In this document: positions 28,845-40,000 of the stretch, piece by piece
Layout of the letters: each line of letters opens with the position of its first letter
Position numbering within the stretch: position 1 is the stretch's first letter
Source: Hemibagrus wyckioides
Lineage: Eukaryota; Chordata; Actinopteri; Siluriformes; Bagridae
DNA: 64,000 bases
Direction: 5' to 3'
Assembly: GCF_019097595.1 (NCBI RefSeq)
Contig: NC_080716.1
Span: 13,912,901 to 13,976,900 of the forward strand
Position numbers and translations under genes: made by a program
Notes under the pieces: generated by a model
The model's input: the letters and a program-made list of their open reading frames with translations, nothing else
Databases searched by the model: none
What the model was told of the DNA's origin: nothing

Positions 28845-31022
28845 GGTCTTATAGACAATGTGTAAAAAATGTTGAATGGAAGCATTTCAGCATCCTACAA
28901 TGTCTTCCATTTAAAATGGGATGTTTTCCAAGGAAGGGTTCAAAATAATGGCTGTGAGTTCGAAATAATTTGTAGTTTGTGGTTTTATCAGGTATGTAAT
29001 GTAAATTCATGTGCATGGTAATTCATGCATTTGTATGAGGTTTTTTTTGTTTCTTTGCAATTCAGCATTTAGTCGTTTTTGTACATCTTTAGCAGAGATG
29101 TTTTTTGCACCCAGTTGAGAAAATAATACTCATGGAGGGTACATAGCTCTGAGCAGAGCTGCTCCTTTGTAGTCAAGTCATTTGCATTACTAACACTAAC
29201 ATGGTCTTTAAGGACTTTCCATTTCTCCAGCGATCGTGCTGCGGCACCTGCATGATACTGTTGCAAAGATGATTTCAATCCAGGCATGCTGAAAAATACA
29301 GATGTTAAAAGAAATACAGGTGACAAAGTCTATAATAGTAAATATCCCAGTATCTGTCATACTTGATCCTTAATTTATATATTCTTGCACACATTATTTT
29401 GCTGAATTTAAAACCTGATTATTTAAAACCAGTTACATACTTTTTTTTACATGCTAAATGGTGAAAAGTATATGTAAGTGTGCATAGTCAGCTAAAACTT
29501 AAATCTGGTTTGTTGCATCCTAGATTCAATCCTATTTGGAAAACTTATGAGTTTCAAAGAAAATTCAATTTACTTTGTAAAGCAAAACAGAAAAACACAA
29601 AAAAATAGATTTTTTTCTATGTAATCTAAACCAATTTTCTGTTCAATGTATCATTACATTTCAACATTGGCCAGTAATATTCAACACTCCATTATTCACC
29701 CAGCATGTGGTCTCAATCTGTCTAAAGGCAAAATGTCAGAGTAGGCATAGAAAATGTCTCTAACTACTTGAACCCTCCCTGGTTATTGAAATTACTTGTA
29801 AAAAAAAAAAAATACAGTTAATGTAGTGTACGTTAGATGCTGTTGAGAAATAGAGAAGATCTAGGGCAACAGCTTTTTGATAAACACCCATACGATTCTT
29901 TGGAATATTATAGCCACTTAGGTAGTACTAAAACATTTTTTTTCCCAACTACATGTCATTCGATTTGCACAAATTTTATTCTCTGTGGTTTTCTTAAAAT
30001 CTGGAGGTTAGATCTGGACTGATCACACAGTATGTAGTAGGTTGGAACCAAAAAATTAAATAATCCACAAAACAAAACAAAACAAAAGAATTGTATTGTG
30101 TTCATCCCTAGTTTTCAGTTTAACACTCAGTTGTAGTGCTGAGTTTATCCCCTAGAGGACAGTGTTAATGCTTTTTCTATTAATTATATTTCTCATTAAC
30201 AACAGTTCTGACTGTAGTTATTTTAAAAGATAAGGAATATTAGGATACGATTCACCCTTTTGTTATGTGATTGTACATTAAACAAGACGTGATATGTCTG
30301 ATACCATTAGTGCTTGACTTCCTCCAGACTTCTGAATGTTTTTTTCACATGCAGAAACGTAACTGGTCACATTATGATCTTTATTACGAATGTAATTTCC
30401 AAAATGAGAGACTTGCTGTAATACCAGTGGAATAATTTTTAATGAAATACAAAATAAAAGAACACCAACAAAATTACAGGGAAAATCTCTTAAAAGCACA
30501 AAGTTTTAATCATGCATTTATTTTCTTCTTGTATACTTCTGGTCATACTATTCTGCCTTTTGGATTTTAATTGATCAGTATTGACCATGTCGATTGTTTA
30601 ATGTTGAGTTATTTATGTATTGCTACTGAATGTCAAACATACTCAGAAAATGAGTGTTTCAAATCCAAATCTTTTTAGCTTCCTACAAAAGTGGATTTGA
30701 ACACTGAAGACCCTTGAAATATTTGCATATTGTAAAAGCATGCTTTTCAGATTTGAATGTACAACACGTTCAATTTTCTGATGCAAAAACTCCAAAAAAA
30801 AAAAAAAAACCCCAACAGCTTTCTGATTACAAGTAGATAATTTCCTAGTTTCATAGTTCCACTTTAACAGAATAAAGATGCTACATTTATTTTTCAGAAT
30901 ATATATATACATATACGTTGTATGTTTTTCCATGTCATTGATTTCTGTGCTAATTTCTGGAACATAGCTTTTGTGTTTGAATGTTATGTACATTTTTGAA
31001 TACTACTAAAATATCAAATAAA
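28845..31022 (+). other. Probable lgi2 3'UTR
   Basis: There is no coding frame on either strand and the sequence is AT-rich throughout. AATAAA at 31017-31022 is a plausible distal poly(A) signal; other AATAAA-like words occur earlier, so the true end is unknown. Confidence 0.5.
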
Positions 31023-31379
31023 TGCTGATGAGTACTATTTATTTTCATGTAAGGTTTTACTTCTGGATGACCTCTGTGGAGGAAAAACAACAAGGCATTT
31101 CATGCAATTACACAGTCACACTGCTGGTATGAAAACAATGTCTGTCTTGTATTTACTCTTAATGGCATGTATGATACATGTGTATATGTTTCTGACTATT
31201 TTTAATGCACACTTCCACACAACAGCAGCATTGCCTTTGGCTTGATCATTTATGGTTAACCATAATACACTTAAAAAGTGTCATTTAGGCATTCATCTAA
31301 CACACTTGGATGCAGTTCTCTGTAAATTCACAGAATTCATTCTGCTGCTAAAATCATGAGTTACATCATCAATAAAGAT

Positions 31380-31780
31380 TTATAAGTCTATTTCAGACAT
31401 GCAAACCCAAGCCATGACACTACCATCACCATGTTTCACAAATGAGCTTGTGGTTTTGTATTATGAGCAGATCCCTTTTTTATCCATTCTTTGGTCTTTC
31501 CATCACTTTGGTAGAGGTTAATCTTGGTTACAAAACCTTTTTTTTTTTTCATTTTGGCGTATGACCTCTATATTTTTGAAAAATTCGAATGATGGATTGT
31601 GACACCTTCATCCCTGCACTCTGGAGGTTGTTGGTGATGTCAGTGAGTTGTTTTGGAGTTTTTCTTCACAGCACTCACAATGTTTCTGTCATTAGCTGCT
31701 GTGATTTTTCTTGGGTTGACCTGCTCTGCTTTTAGTATACCATTGATTTCTTTCTTTTTCAAATTGCTGTATTGACTGTG
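31380..31780. mobile_element. Unclassified DNA transposon remnant
   Basis: Words such as GACACTACCATCACCATGTTTCAC, CTTTGGTCTTTCCATCACTTTGGTAGAGGTTAATC and TGTGACACCTTCATCCCTGCACTCTGGAGG resemble a widespread fish repeat that I cannot name. No frame remains. Confidence 0.45.
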
Positions 31781-31839
31781 AGTCTTTCCCCTCTTTTCTT
31801 AGCTTCAAAATAGCTTTCGGTTCTCCCATAGACAGTACT

Positions 31840-32240
31840 CCGAGGCCTGTTTCACAAAGCTACTTGCAGTTTAGGTTTACAGAACCAACTCTAAATCAAA
31901 CAAATCTACTCATTAGTTTAATTAATTATGGTTAATATGTTTCATGAAGCTGGTTGTCAAATTTCTCAGTCAACCTTGGTTTTAACCCGGAGTTAATGAT
32001 TATTTAACATACACATGCTCATAAAAACCAGACATGGGCAAAAGCAGGTGTGCATATATTTGACGAGCAAGAGATTATTATGCCAAAATATGAACAATTA
32101 ACACTATACACAAAGAGCAGCAATGCTGCAGCTGCCAAAGTTCGGGAAAATTACTGGCGGAGAATCCTTCTGAATCGATTGAAAACTTATCACCTCAATA
32201 TAGTTCATGTAATTTAACTTAACATAAATCTAAATTGTTT
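31840..32240 (+). mobile_element. Possible Harbinger-type remnant with a Myb-like piece
   Basis: A GCCTGTTTCACAAAGC start and AACCTTGGTTTTAACCCGG motif look like Harbinger termini seen in fish. The frame 32069-32215 reads EIIMPKYEQLTLYTKSSNAA, then AAKVRENYWRRI, similar to the Myb/SANT-like DNA-binding protein these elements carry. It is short and ends in a stop. The assignment is tentative. Confidence 0.4.
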
Positions 32241-32511
32241 AATGAAATATTTATTAAAAAAAAAATAAACATACATTTATAAAAATATATGATGACAGAA
32301 ATAATTAATTGGAATCAGATCCTTGTGCTGGCTCCTCCAATTGGGTTGTATTTATACAAGGTACATGTAGATGAGTTGGACTTGAAAAAATGAATTCTAA
32401 GATGCAAGCACTTGCCGACTTACTGACTGTAGTGTAGCATAACCCAACACCTTACGTTTTCTCTAGGTTTGTGGAAAAGTACTGAGTTTTCACAGCTTTT
32501 TTCTTCTTTCA

Positions 32512-32554
<43 letters not shown>
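32512..32554. repeat. (TTA)n microsatellite
   Basis: A trinucleotide run directly abutting the repeat unit that starts at 32555. Confidence 0.9.
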
Positions 32555-32555
<1 letters not shown>

Positions 32556-33612
32556 GTGGTGCTTGCTATGCAAAGCATCACTATTATTATTCCTCATACT
32601 TATTATTATTATTATTATAATTCTTCTTCCGTACAAATTTTGTCCGCTAACTAGTCCCGCACCGTTTGTCAATTTTGAGGTTCAGGAAAGATGTGCTATG
32701 ACTTTTATAAGCGATCGGAATTCCGGTATTCCCGGTACGGAAGCTCAAAGTGGAATTTTTTCCCATAGACCTCCATTATAAATGGTGGAGGTTTCCAAAA
32801 GTTTTGACATCACAAAAGTATTGGCACCCTATGTTAAATGCTCATGTTAAGGCTAATGATAAGGTTAATTCTCATGCTAATGTTGATGCTAATGCTAACG
32901 TTGATGCTAATGCTAGCGCTAACACTAACATTAATGTCAATGCTAAAGGTAACGCTAATGCTAATGTTGTTGCTACTGCTAGCGCTAATGCTAATGTTAA
33001 CGCAAACGCTAATGTTAACATTAATGCTAATGTTCAATGCTAATGCTAATGTTGATGCTAAAGGTAACGCTAACGCTAATGTTGATGCTAATGCTAGCGC
33101 TGATGCTAATTCTGATGCTAACGATAATGCTAATGCTAATCCTAGCGCTAATGCTAATGTTGATGCTAATGCTAACATAAAGCTAACGTTGATGCTAATG
33201 CTAACATTAATGCTAACGCTATTGCTAATGTTCATGCTAATGCTAGCGCTAATGCTAATTCTGATGCTAACGATAATGCTAATCCTAGCGCTAATGCTAA
33301 CGTTGATGCTAATGCTAACATAAAGCTAATGTTGATGCTAATGCTAACGCTATTGCTAATGTTCATGCTAATGCTAGCGCTAATGCTGATGCTAACGTTC
33401 ATGCTAATGCTAATGTGAACGATAATGCTAACGTTAATGCTAATGCTAACGATTATGCTAATGCTGATGCTAAAGACAATGCTAACGCTATCGCTAATGC
33501 TATTGCTAACGTTCATGCTAATGTTACTGCAACATACACATGTGACATCAAACCACTCGGCACAATGAGGGGAAATGCGTCAGGGACGAGTTTTGCCACG
33601 GCAAGCACCACT
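32555..33612. mobile_element. Non-autonomous element with a hexanucleotide core, copy 1
   Basis: It starts AGTGGTGCTTGC and ends GCAAGCACCACT, a perfect 12-bp inverted repeat. Inside are a unique leader (32625-32832, with CCGGTATTCCCGGTACGGAAGC) and then about 700 bases of GCTAAT/GCTAAC/GTTGAT hexamers (32832-33528). All six frames over the core are low-complexity Asn/Ala or Leu/Met text and not genes. No transposase is present. Confidence 0.75.
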
Positions 33613-33639
33613 CACATTTTCTTCAGGAAATGTACGTCT

Positions 33640-34385
33640 AGTTATTATTATAATTCTTCTTCTTCTTCCGTACAAATTTTGTCCGCTAACTAGTCCTGCA
33701 CCGTTTGTCGTAGTCCCACAAATGAGGTGTCAAATCGTGCGGCTTGTTCGGGAAAGATGTGCTTTGACTTTTTTAAGCGATCGGAATTCCGGTATTCCCG
33801 GTACGGAAGCTCAAAGTGGAATTTTTTCCCATAGACCTCCATTATAAATGGTGGAGGGTTCCAAGAGTTTTGACATCACAAAAGTATTGGCACCCTGTGT
33901 TAAATGATCATGTTAAGGTTAATGCTCATGCTATCGCTCATGCTAATGCTAGCACTTATAGTAATGCTAATGCTAGCGGTAACGCTAACATTAATGCTAG
34001 TGCTAATGCTAACGATGATGCTAACATTAATGCTAACGCTAATGCTAACATTAATGCTAATGCTAACGCTAACATTAATGCTAATGTTAGCGCTAATGCT
34101 AATGTTAATGCTGATGCTAAGGTTAATGCTAACGCTAATGCTAACATTAATGCTAATGCCAACGGTAATGCTAATGCTAACATTAATGCTAGTGCTAATG
34201 TTGATGCTAATGCTAACATTAATGCTAATGCTAACAATGATGCTAATTATAATGCTAATGCTATCGCTAATGCTAACGCTAACATTGATGCTAATGTTAC
34301 TGCAACATACACGTGATATATCAAACCACTCAGCACAATGAGGGGAAGTGCGTCACAGACGAGTTTTGGCACGGCAAGCACCACT
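33640..34385. mobile_element. Non-autonomous element with a hexanucleotide core, copy 2
   Basis: Direct repeat of the preceding unit. The leader 33659-33898 matches 32625-32832 closely but has an extra piece (GTAGTCCCACAAATGAGGTG). The hexamer array is 33899-34303 and the end GCAAGCACCACT is at 34374-34385. The first end, with AGTGGTGCTTGC, is missing, so the copy is 5'-truncated or joined in tandem. Confidence 0.75.
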
Positions 34386-34544
34386 CACATTTTCATCAGG
34401 AAATGTACATGTCTAGTTTTTATTATTATTATTTATGTATTTAATTATTTATTTATTTTTTTACATATGTCTGGTACAAATATCTGGTCTTGTTTTCTGA
34501 ATAAAAGATAAATGAATAAGAACATGAAGCAAGGGTTTATTTTT

Positions 34545-34589
<45 letters not shown>

Positions 34590-35630
34590 TATTTGTTTGT
34601 GCAGTCTTACAGTTTAGGCATACATTATCCTTCCACTATTCCTTTTTCACTGTTAGACACATGCCACAGATGCTGTTTAAAAATACTGGCAGAGTACCTA
34701 AAGTAGTAAAATTTGCTGATGATGGAGTAAGCAACAGAGGGGTTTTCCAACACTCCTGCCTACTCCCTTTTTTCCTTCAGCAAGATAAATCTATAGCGGG
34801 TCAAATGACAGCTATGGATAGCTCCTAGCCACACCCCTGATTGACTTGCCACTTATTACTCCATATCCTGCCACTGACAAAACAGCAGTAGGTACACTCC
34901 TGTCTGTTTTTATTGGTCTATTTCTAAATCTGTGGAAAATAAAATCATAAAATTGAATTGTGTGGATTTACACGGCTAACTGAACGGAATAGCATAGTTT
35001 TTTTTTTATATAATGGGGGACAACATTACAACATGCCCCCTGTGAACAACTGAGATTTGGACTACTCAACTCTGCAGGTTATATCAGCATGTAGACACTA
35101 TGTGGGATTATAACTGAGAGATCAGAGATTAAAATATGGCTAGATTTGTTTTGCTGAAATTTAACTTGTGCTATGGTAAAATGATCTTCCTTTAATATCC
35201 TGCCAAGTCGTTTTGAATATTGATGCGATTTATTTCGCACAGTATTGGTCAGGCAAGTAGTAAGGACAGTCAGTTTCTTCGCGCCACTGTACAAGGAAAC
35301 TGCTAAATATAGTGTGTTACGTTTGGTTGTGCCCAGCTCTCCCCTATTTGTCAGTTGTGGGATGTTCCTTGTTGGAGCACGCACGCGCACGCGCACGCAC
35401 ACACTGGAGTCTCAGTCTCCAGCACACTTGCTATTTCCATGGCCATATTTGGTGAACAGGATGAGTGTAAAAATCCAAAGGACTGTGTGTCTATCCGTAA
35501 AAATTATTGTCATTCGAATTGCCCTTGTTATTTACGATCCGAGCTCCACCGGATCTCCTCCACAAAACACGCCGCAATAAACACTAAACGGTTAACAACT
35601 TCGACGCGTCAGATTTCTAAATCACTCTAC
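34386..35630 (+). other. Intergenic region upstream of the kinase-KEN cluster
   Basis: No gene seen. Contains an (ATCT)n run at 34546-34589 and an alternating purine-pyrimidine stretch (CACGCGCACGCGCACGCACACAC) near 35378-35403 that could form Z-DNA. Confidence 0.6.
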
Positions 35631-35634
35631 TGAC

Positions 35635-35849
35635 AGCTGATTGGTCCAAATTAGGTTCCGGTTCTCTGGATCTGTCTCTGGCTGTGTTTCGTTGGTCCTG
35701 CCCACGGACTCCTTCAGAAAGGACTCCTCCTTTATCTGCGTTTTATCATTTCTATTCTAATAAGAAAGAAATTCAGAACTCTGTCATTTTCGGTGCTGCC
35801 ATCATCCATACATTATTTTAAAATCACACAAAAAACCCGAAGAAAATAA
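35635..35849 (+). promoter_or_regulatory. Copy 1 promoter-proximal block and noncoding first exon
   Basis: CAGCTGATTGGTCCAA (inverted CCAAT box at 35640-35644) through TTTTATCATTTCTA and TCTGTCATTTTCGGT to a donor AAATAA|GTAAGTA is repeated before copies 2 and 3 at matching positions. Its conservation and the strong donor suggest promoter plus a 5'UTR exon spliced to 37064. The transcription start is inferred. Confidence 0.6.
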
Positions 35850-36219
35850 GTAAGTATGGTTTTTTAAATCATTTTATAATTATGACTGCTTAGGGGGGTG
35901 CGGCTATTGTATACGTTTTCGTTAGTCCTATTTATTTATGTAAAACCGATCGTTTTATAAAACTGATCACTGAGCATTATGTAAATGCTACATAATTATA
36001 AGTACTAATACAGTACTAAGTACTGACCACTGCACTACAGTTTGGAAAAACGAAAGTGACTAGCAGCAAGAGGCGGTGACCAACAAATTCATTTCTACAA
36101 ATTCATCCTTACCAGTTTTTGAAGTTTATTATTAACCTTGTTAGATCTAATATATTTAAGGAGCTTGCTTTACGCAGGCCAGTTAAGATATAAACTCGAA
36201 CATTTTATGAAGAGAACTA

Positions 36220-36660
36220 TACTAATACAGGGTAAAGCCTCCCTTTGCTCTCAAAACAGCATCAGTTCTTCATGGAGTGGATTCCACAGTAGTTCATGGT
36301 GTCATGATTGCTTCACACAATTCCTGCAGATTTCTCTACCGCATCTCATAGCGTTCTACTGGAGTCAGGCCGCTGAAGAACACTGAACTCAATGTCATGT
36401 TCATGAAACCAGTTTGAGATGGGATGTGGTAGCTTAGTGGTTAAGGTGTTGGAGTACTGATCAGAAGGGAGTTCAAATCCCAGGTCCACCAAGCTGTTCC
36501 TGTTAACCCTCAATTGGTCAGTTGTATATATAAAAAAAAAAAAGAGAGATAAATTGTTAGTTGCTCTGGATAAGGGTGTCTGCGAAATGTAAATGAGATA
36601 ATTTTGCTTTGTGACATGGTGCATTATCATGCTGAAAGCAGCTATAAGAAAATGGTTAAA
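36220..36660 (-). mobile_element. Tc1-like relic interrupted by a SINE
   Basis: 36220-36420 (GGAGTGGATTCCACAGTAGTTC; CACTGAACTCAATGTCATGTTCATGAAACCAG) and 36600-36660 (TTTGCTTTGTGACATGGTGCATTATCATGCTG) are two halves of one minus-strand Tc1 transposase relic. The gap between them is the SINE at 36421-36600. Confidence 0.75.
36421..36600 (+). mobile_element. tRNA-derived SINE
   Basis: A box TAGCTTAGTGGTTAAGG near 36430-36446 and B box GTTCAAATCC at 36471-36480, followed by a tail with TTGCTCTGGATAAGGGTGTCTGCGAAATGTAAATGA. Flanking GAGATG/GAGATA could be the target duplication. Confidence 0.85.
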
Positions 36661-37078
36661 TCAGTTTTGGAGTATATATACATATATATACTAACATAAA
36701 ACTGATATTATGAAATAATGATTAACAAACTTATTCTCGTTATGCCTGATTACACCTCTGGTGGTCTGGCAGGTATGTGTCATAAATATCTGACACTTAG
36801 ATATTCAGTTGTCTGTTTGAGAAAATTTTTAAAGGTTTTAGGAAGAACACTACAAAAAACTACTTTCAGTAAAGGTTTCAATTAGGCATCATATAGGAAA
36901 TTAGGAACCATATTAAATTTTGATAATAGCATTAAGTATAAATTATAGATTCCCAGTCTATAAATTAGTGTTTTTTTAACAGTAGCTTGCAAGTTCCCAT
37001 TGAAAGTAAAATATGAAGTGATAAAGCTGAAGTGATAACCCATACCACAATTTATCTCCACAGAACATTTAAGAGTCA

Positions 37079-40000
37079 ATGGCATTCCAAATACAGTGGT
37101 CCTTTCCTATTCCAGTCCCGGTTCCAGTTGAAGTTAAGCCAAGGAAAACACATCCGTTAATACAGTGCATTGTTGACAACAAAGCAAAGAAATTAAAGAA
37201 ACTTGTTGGTGAATCCAATATTAATGGACTGTACTCTTCAGCAATCTGGAATGATGATGTTTCCCTCCTGACAGCAGCAGCTGTATGTGGGAATGAAGAG
37301 ATTTGTAACTTTCTCCTGAGAGAAAAAGCGGATCCCAACATACTATCCACAAATCACCTAACAGCTCTGCACTATGCTGCAAATACTCCTGGAGTTCCAC
37401 TGAATATTGTGAGAAGATTAATAGCTGCAAAAGCTAATCCAGATGGTCATCAACAACAGCCTTTTACACCCTTACAGTTTGCTGCCAGTAAGGACAGACT
37501 GGATGTGTTCAAAGCACTTATAGAAGCTGGTGCAGTCCCTGAAAGAAATTATGGGGTAAAACCGGATTTGGATCAGAAAGTAGAGAATCTAATTAATAAA
37601 TTACCTGTAGGAAATAAAGTAGTAGAGAAATGCAGACTGTTTTTCAATTATGCTGCTATGGTTCCCAGAAAAACTCAGCCAGAGGTTTTTAACTTCTGTA
37701 AGGAACATTTTTTTGAGGAACATCCTTTTACACATATTCTACTTTTTGAAGGATATTTTAATGTTGTGGGCCCATCAACAGAACTGTATCAACAGAGTAG
37801 TATAAAGTGGTTGAAAGACTCCAAGAAGACAGACATCTACATCGAGGGATTCATCAAACGCTTTCCCAGAATTCCTAATGAACAAAGGATGACGTCACTG
37901 AACACCTTACATGCTGTAATTTGCATGATGAGAGAAATTTCCCCTCAAATATTTAATGAGATCTTACCCATTTTGATTAAATGTTTACTGCCAACTAATA
38001 CAGTGCAGGGAAATATTTTTAATCCCCTAATACTAAGTATTCTTTGTGTGACTATGGACAAGTCCTTAAAGCAAAAGCCTGCTGCTGATAGTCTTCAGTA
38101 TGATGTGCTTGAAACGTTATGCAATGCACTTATGCCTCTCACCAATCCTAACTGCTCAACTGATGTCAGCATTCCTACTTACCGTTTATTTGCTGCTCTA
38201 CATGAGTTTGTCCCAGAGCACATTCATTTATGTGGAGTAACGTCGGTGCCTGAAAGGGTTCTTCTTGCTGTAGATATAGGAACAGATGATGCAGTTAAAG
38301 AGAAACTGCAACTACTGGACACAAATCTCAGATTTCCGCAAAGCGTCAGGACTGTAGATTGCTTGGGTGAAGCAGCAGACAGCATGTCGTCAAAGAAGAA
38401 AAAGAAGAAGAAGAAGAAGAAAAAGAATGACAATCAACAAGACACTAGCTCAAAAGAAGATTCCAATACTGCAAAGGCGTCAGTTCAGGAGTCGGATTTC
38501 AGTGTGCATCCATATGCAACACACACTGAGGATTCACCAGAAAAAAGAAAATGGCTTTCATTGAGCCAACGATGGAAGCCCAAGCTAGAGAAACTTGCTA
38601 GCATTGAAACTCATGAGGTTTATCGCCTGAGGAATCTTACAATTGGTAATAGTTCTGAATTTGAGATAGCCAAAGGAAGTGATGGAACTCGTGTTTTTCT
38701 TGGACTGAGAGATGATGGCACTGAGGTAGCTGTCAAACGAATGTACAGGTCAGAATATCAAGACCTGAAAAATGAAGAGCAATTTTTACGGCTCCCTCAG
38801 CTTGATAATCCTTGTATTGTGCGCTATGTGGACTTTGCAGAGGATGACAATTTTGGATATCTTGCTCTTCAACTTTGTGAATACACAGTGGAGGAATACA
38901 TTCAAGACCATTTGCCTGAAGACACTTCTCAGCAGCTACAGGTCCTGAAGAAAATAGTAAAAGAAGTGCTCTATAGCCTAAATGCTCTTCACAGCCATGA
39001 TACCAAAGTGCTTCATCGAGACATCAAACCTCAAAATGTTCTGATTGGTAGGAATCATATTAATTATCAGTCCTGTCTGTAATTATTGACATAATTCATC
39101 ACAAAGTATTAGCAAGTTTTAGTTGACCGTTTAATGTTATTACTTTTTTAACAGATATAACTGGAAAGGCAAGACTAGCAGATTTCGGCATAAGTCGAAG
39201 ACTGAAGTTGGGGGAGACGACTTGCCGCACTAATCCTGCTGGAACAAAGTACTGGAAAGCCAGAGAGACTCTTGAAGAGGACAGTAACAGTGGCTACAAG
39301 AGGAGTTCTGATGTTCAGGTACAGTATATTAATGATTAATATTGATTAATAATCCATAATAGATATTAAAGGCTTTTGGTTCTAACTGTTTTACCTCTAA
39401 ACACATTTAGGTTGCAGGAATGTTAATATATTACATCCTCTCCCGTGGACATCATCCATTTGGCACAGGCCCTCGATGTGAGAGTAACATTCTTGATGGG
39501 AAGTACTCTTTGGAACACCTGAAGGATGAACTGGCAAAGGACCTGGTGAAGTGGATGATCAGTCATGAGCCAAAGGACAGACCTATTGTAGAGGAAACCC
39601 TTCGCCACCCATACTTTTGGACAAATAAAGAGTAAGACATAATTAAGTTTCTGTTTGTTTGTTTTTTTAATGAATGCAGTCTTATTAGCAGAGTTTATGA
39701 AAATAATCCCTGAGTTTGACAAAAGTTTTTATTACATTTCACTAAATGAATTAATGTGCTGTTCTGAATGTTCGTACAAAATAATTGGTACAGTTTTTTG
39801 TTAGCTGTTAAAAAGAAAAAAAGAACTAAAAATTATAAATTAAATTTGCATTGTATATGCAAGTTGCATTTTAAATGATTTTCTTCAAATACATTGCAGA
39901 TGAATGGTGTGTTACTTTTCACATTTTAATATAAAATTTTCAGTAAAGTGGACTACTTAAAAAAGTTGGGGAATGAAAAGGAAGTGGTGAACTGCCGCAA

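Noticed and set aside
32832..33528. CRISPR-like regular array
   Set aside because: Eukaryotic hexamer satellite without unique spacers. The same applies to the minisatellite at 1-247.
32834..34341. Long open frames on both strands rich in Asn/Ala or Leu/Met
   Set aside because: They are translations of the GCTAAT/GCTAAC hexamer arrays, which contain no stops by composition. They carry no domain and the frames overlap on both strands.
35640..35849. Interferon-stimulated response element in the kinase promoters
   Set aside because: I looked for GAAANNGAAA or its complement near the three first exons and found no convincing match shared by the copies.
38224..38433. Poly-Phe minus-strand frames (also at 63044-63253)
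   Set aside because: Antisense of the poly-lysine coding run.
39048..39082. C-terminus RNHINYQSCL of the unspliced kinase frame
   Set aside because: It reads through the GT donor after the codons for NVLI. The spliced exon starting 39155 continues the kinase with the DFG motif.
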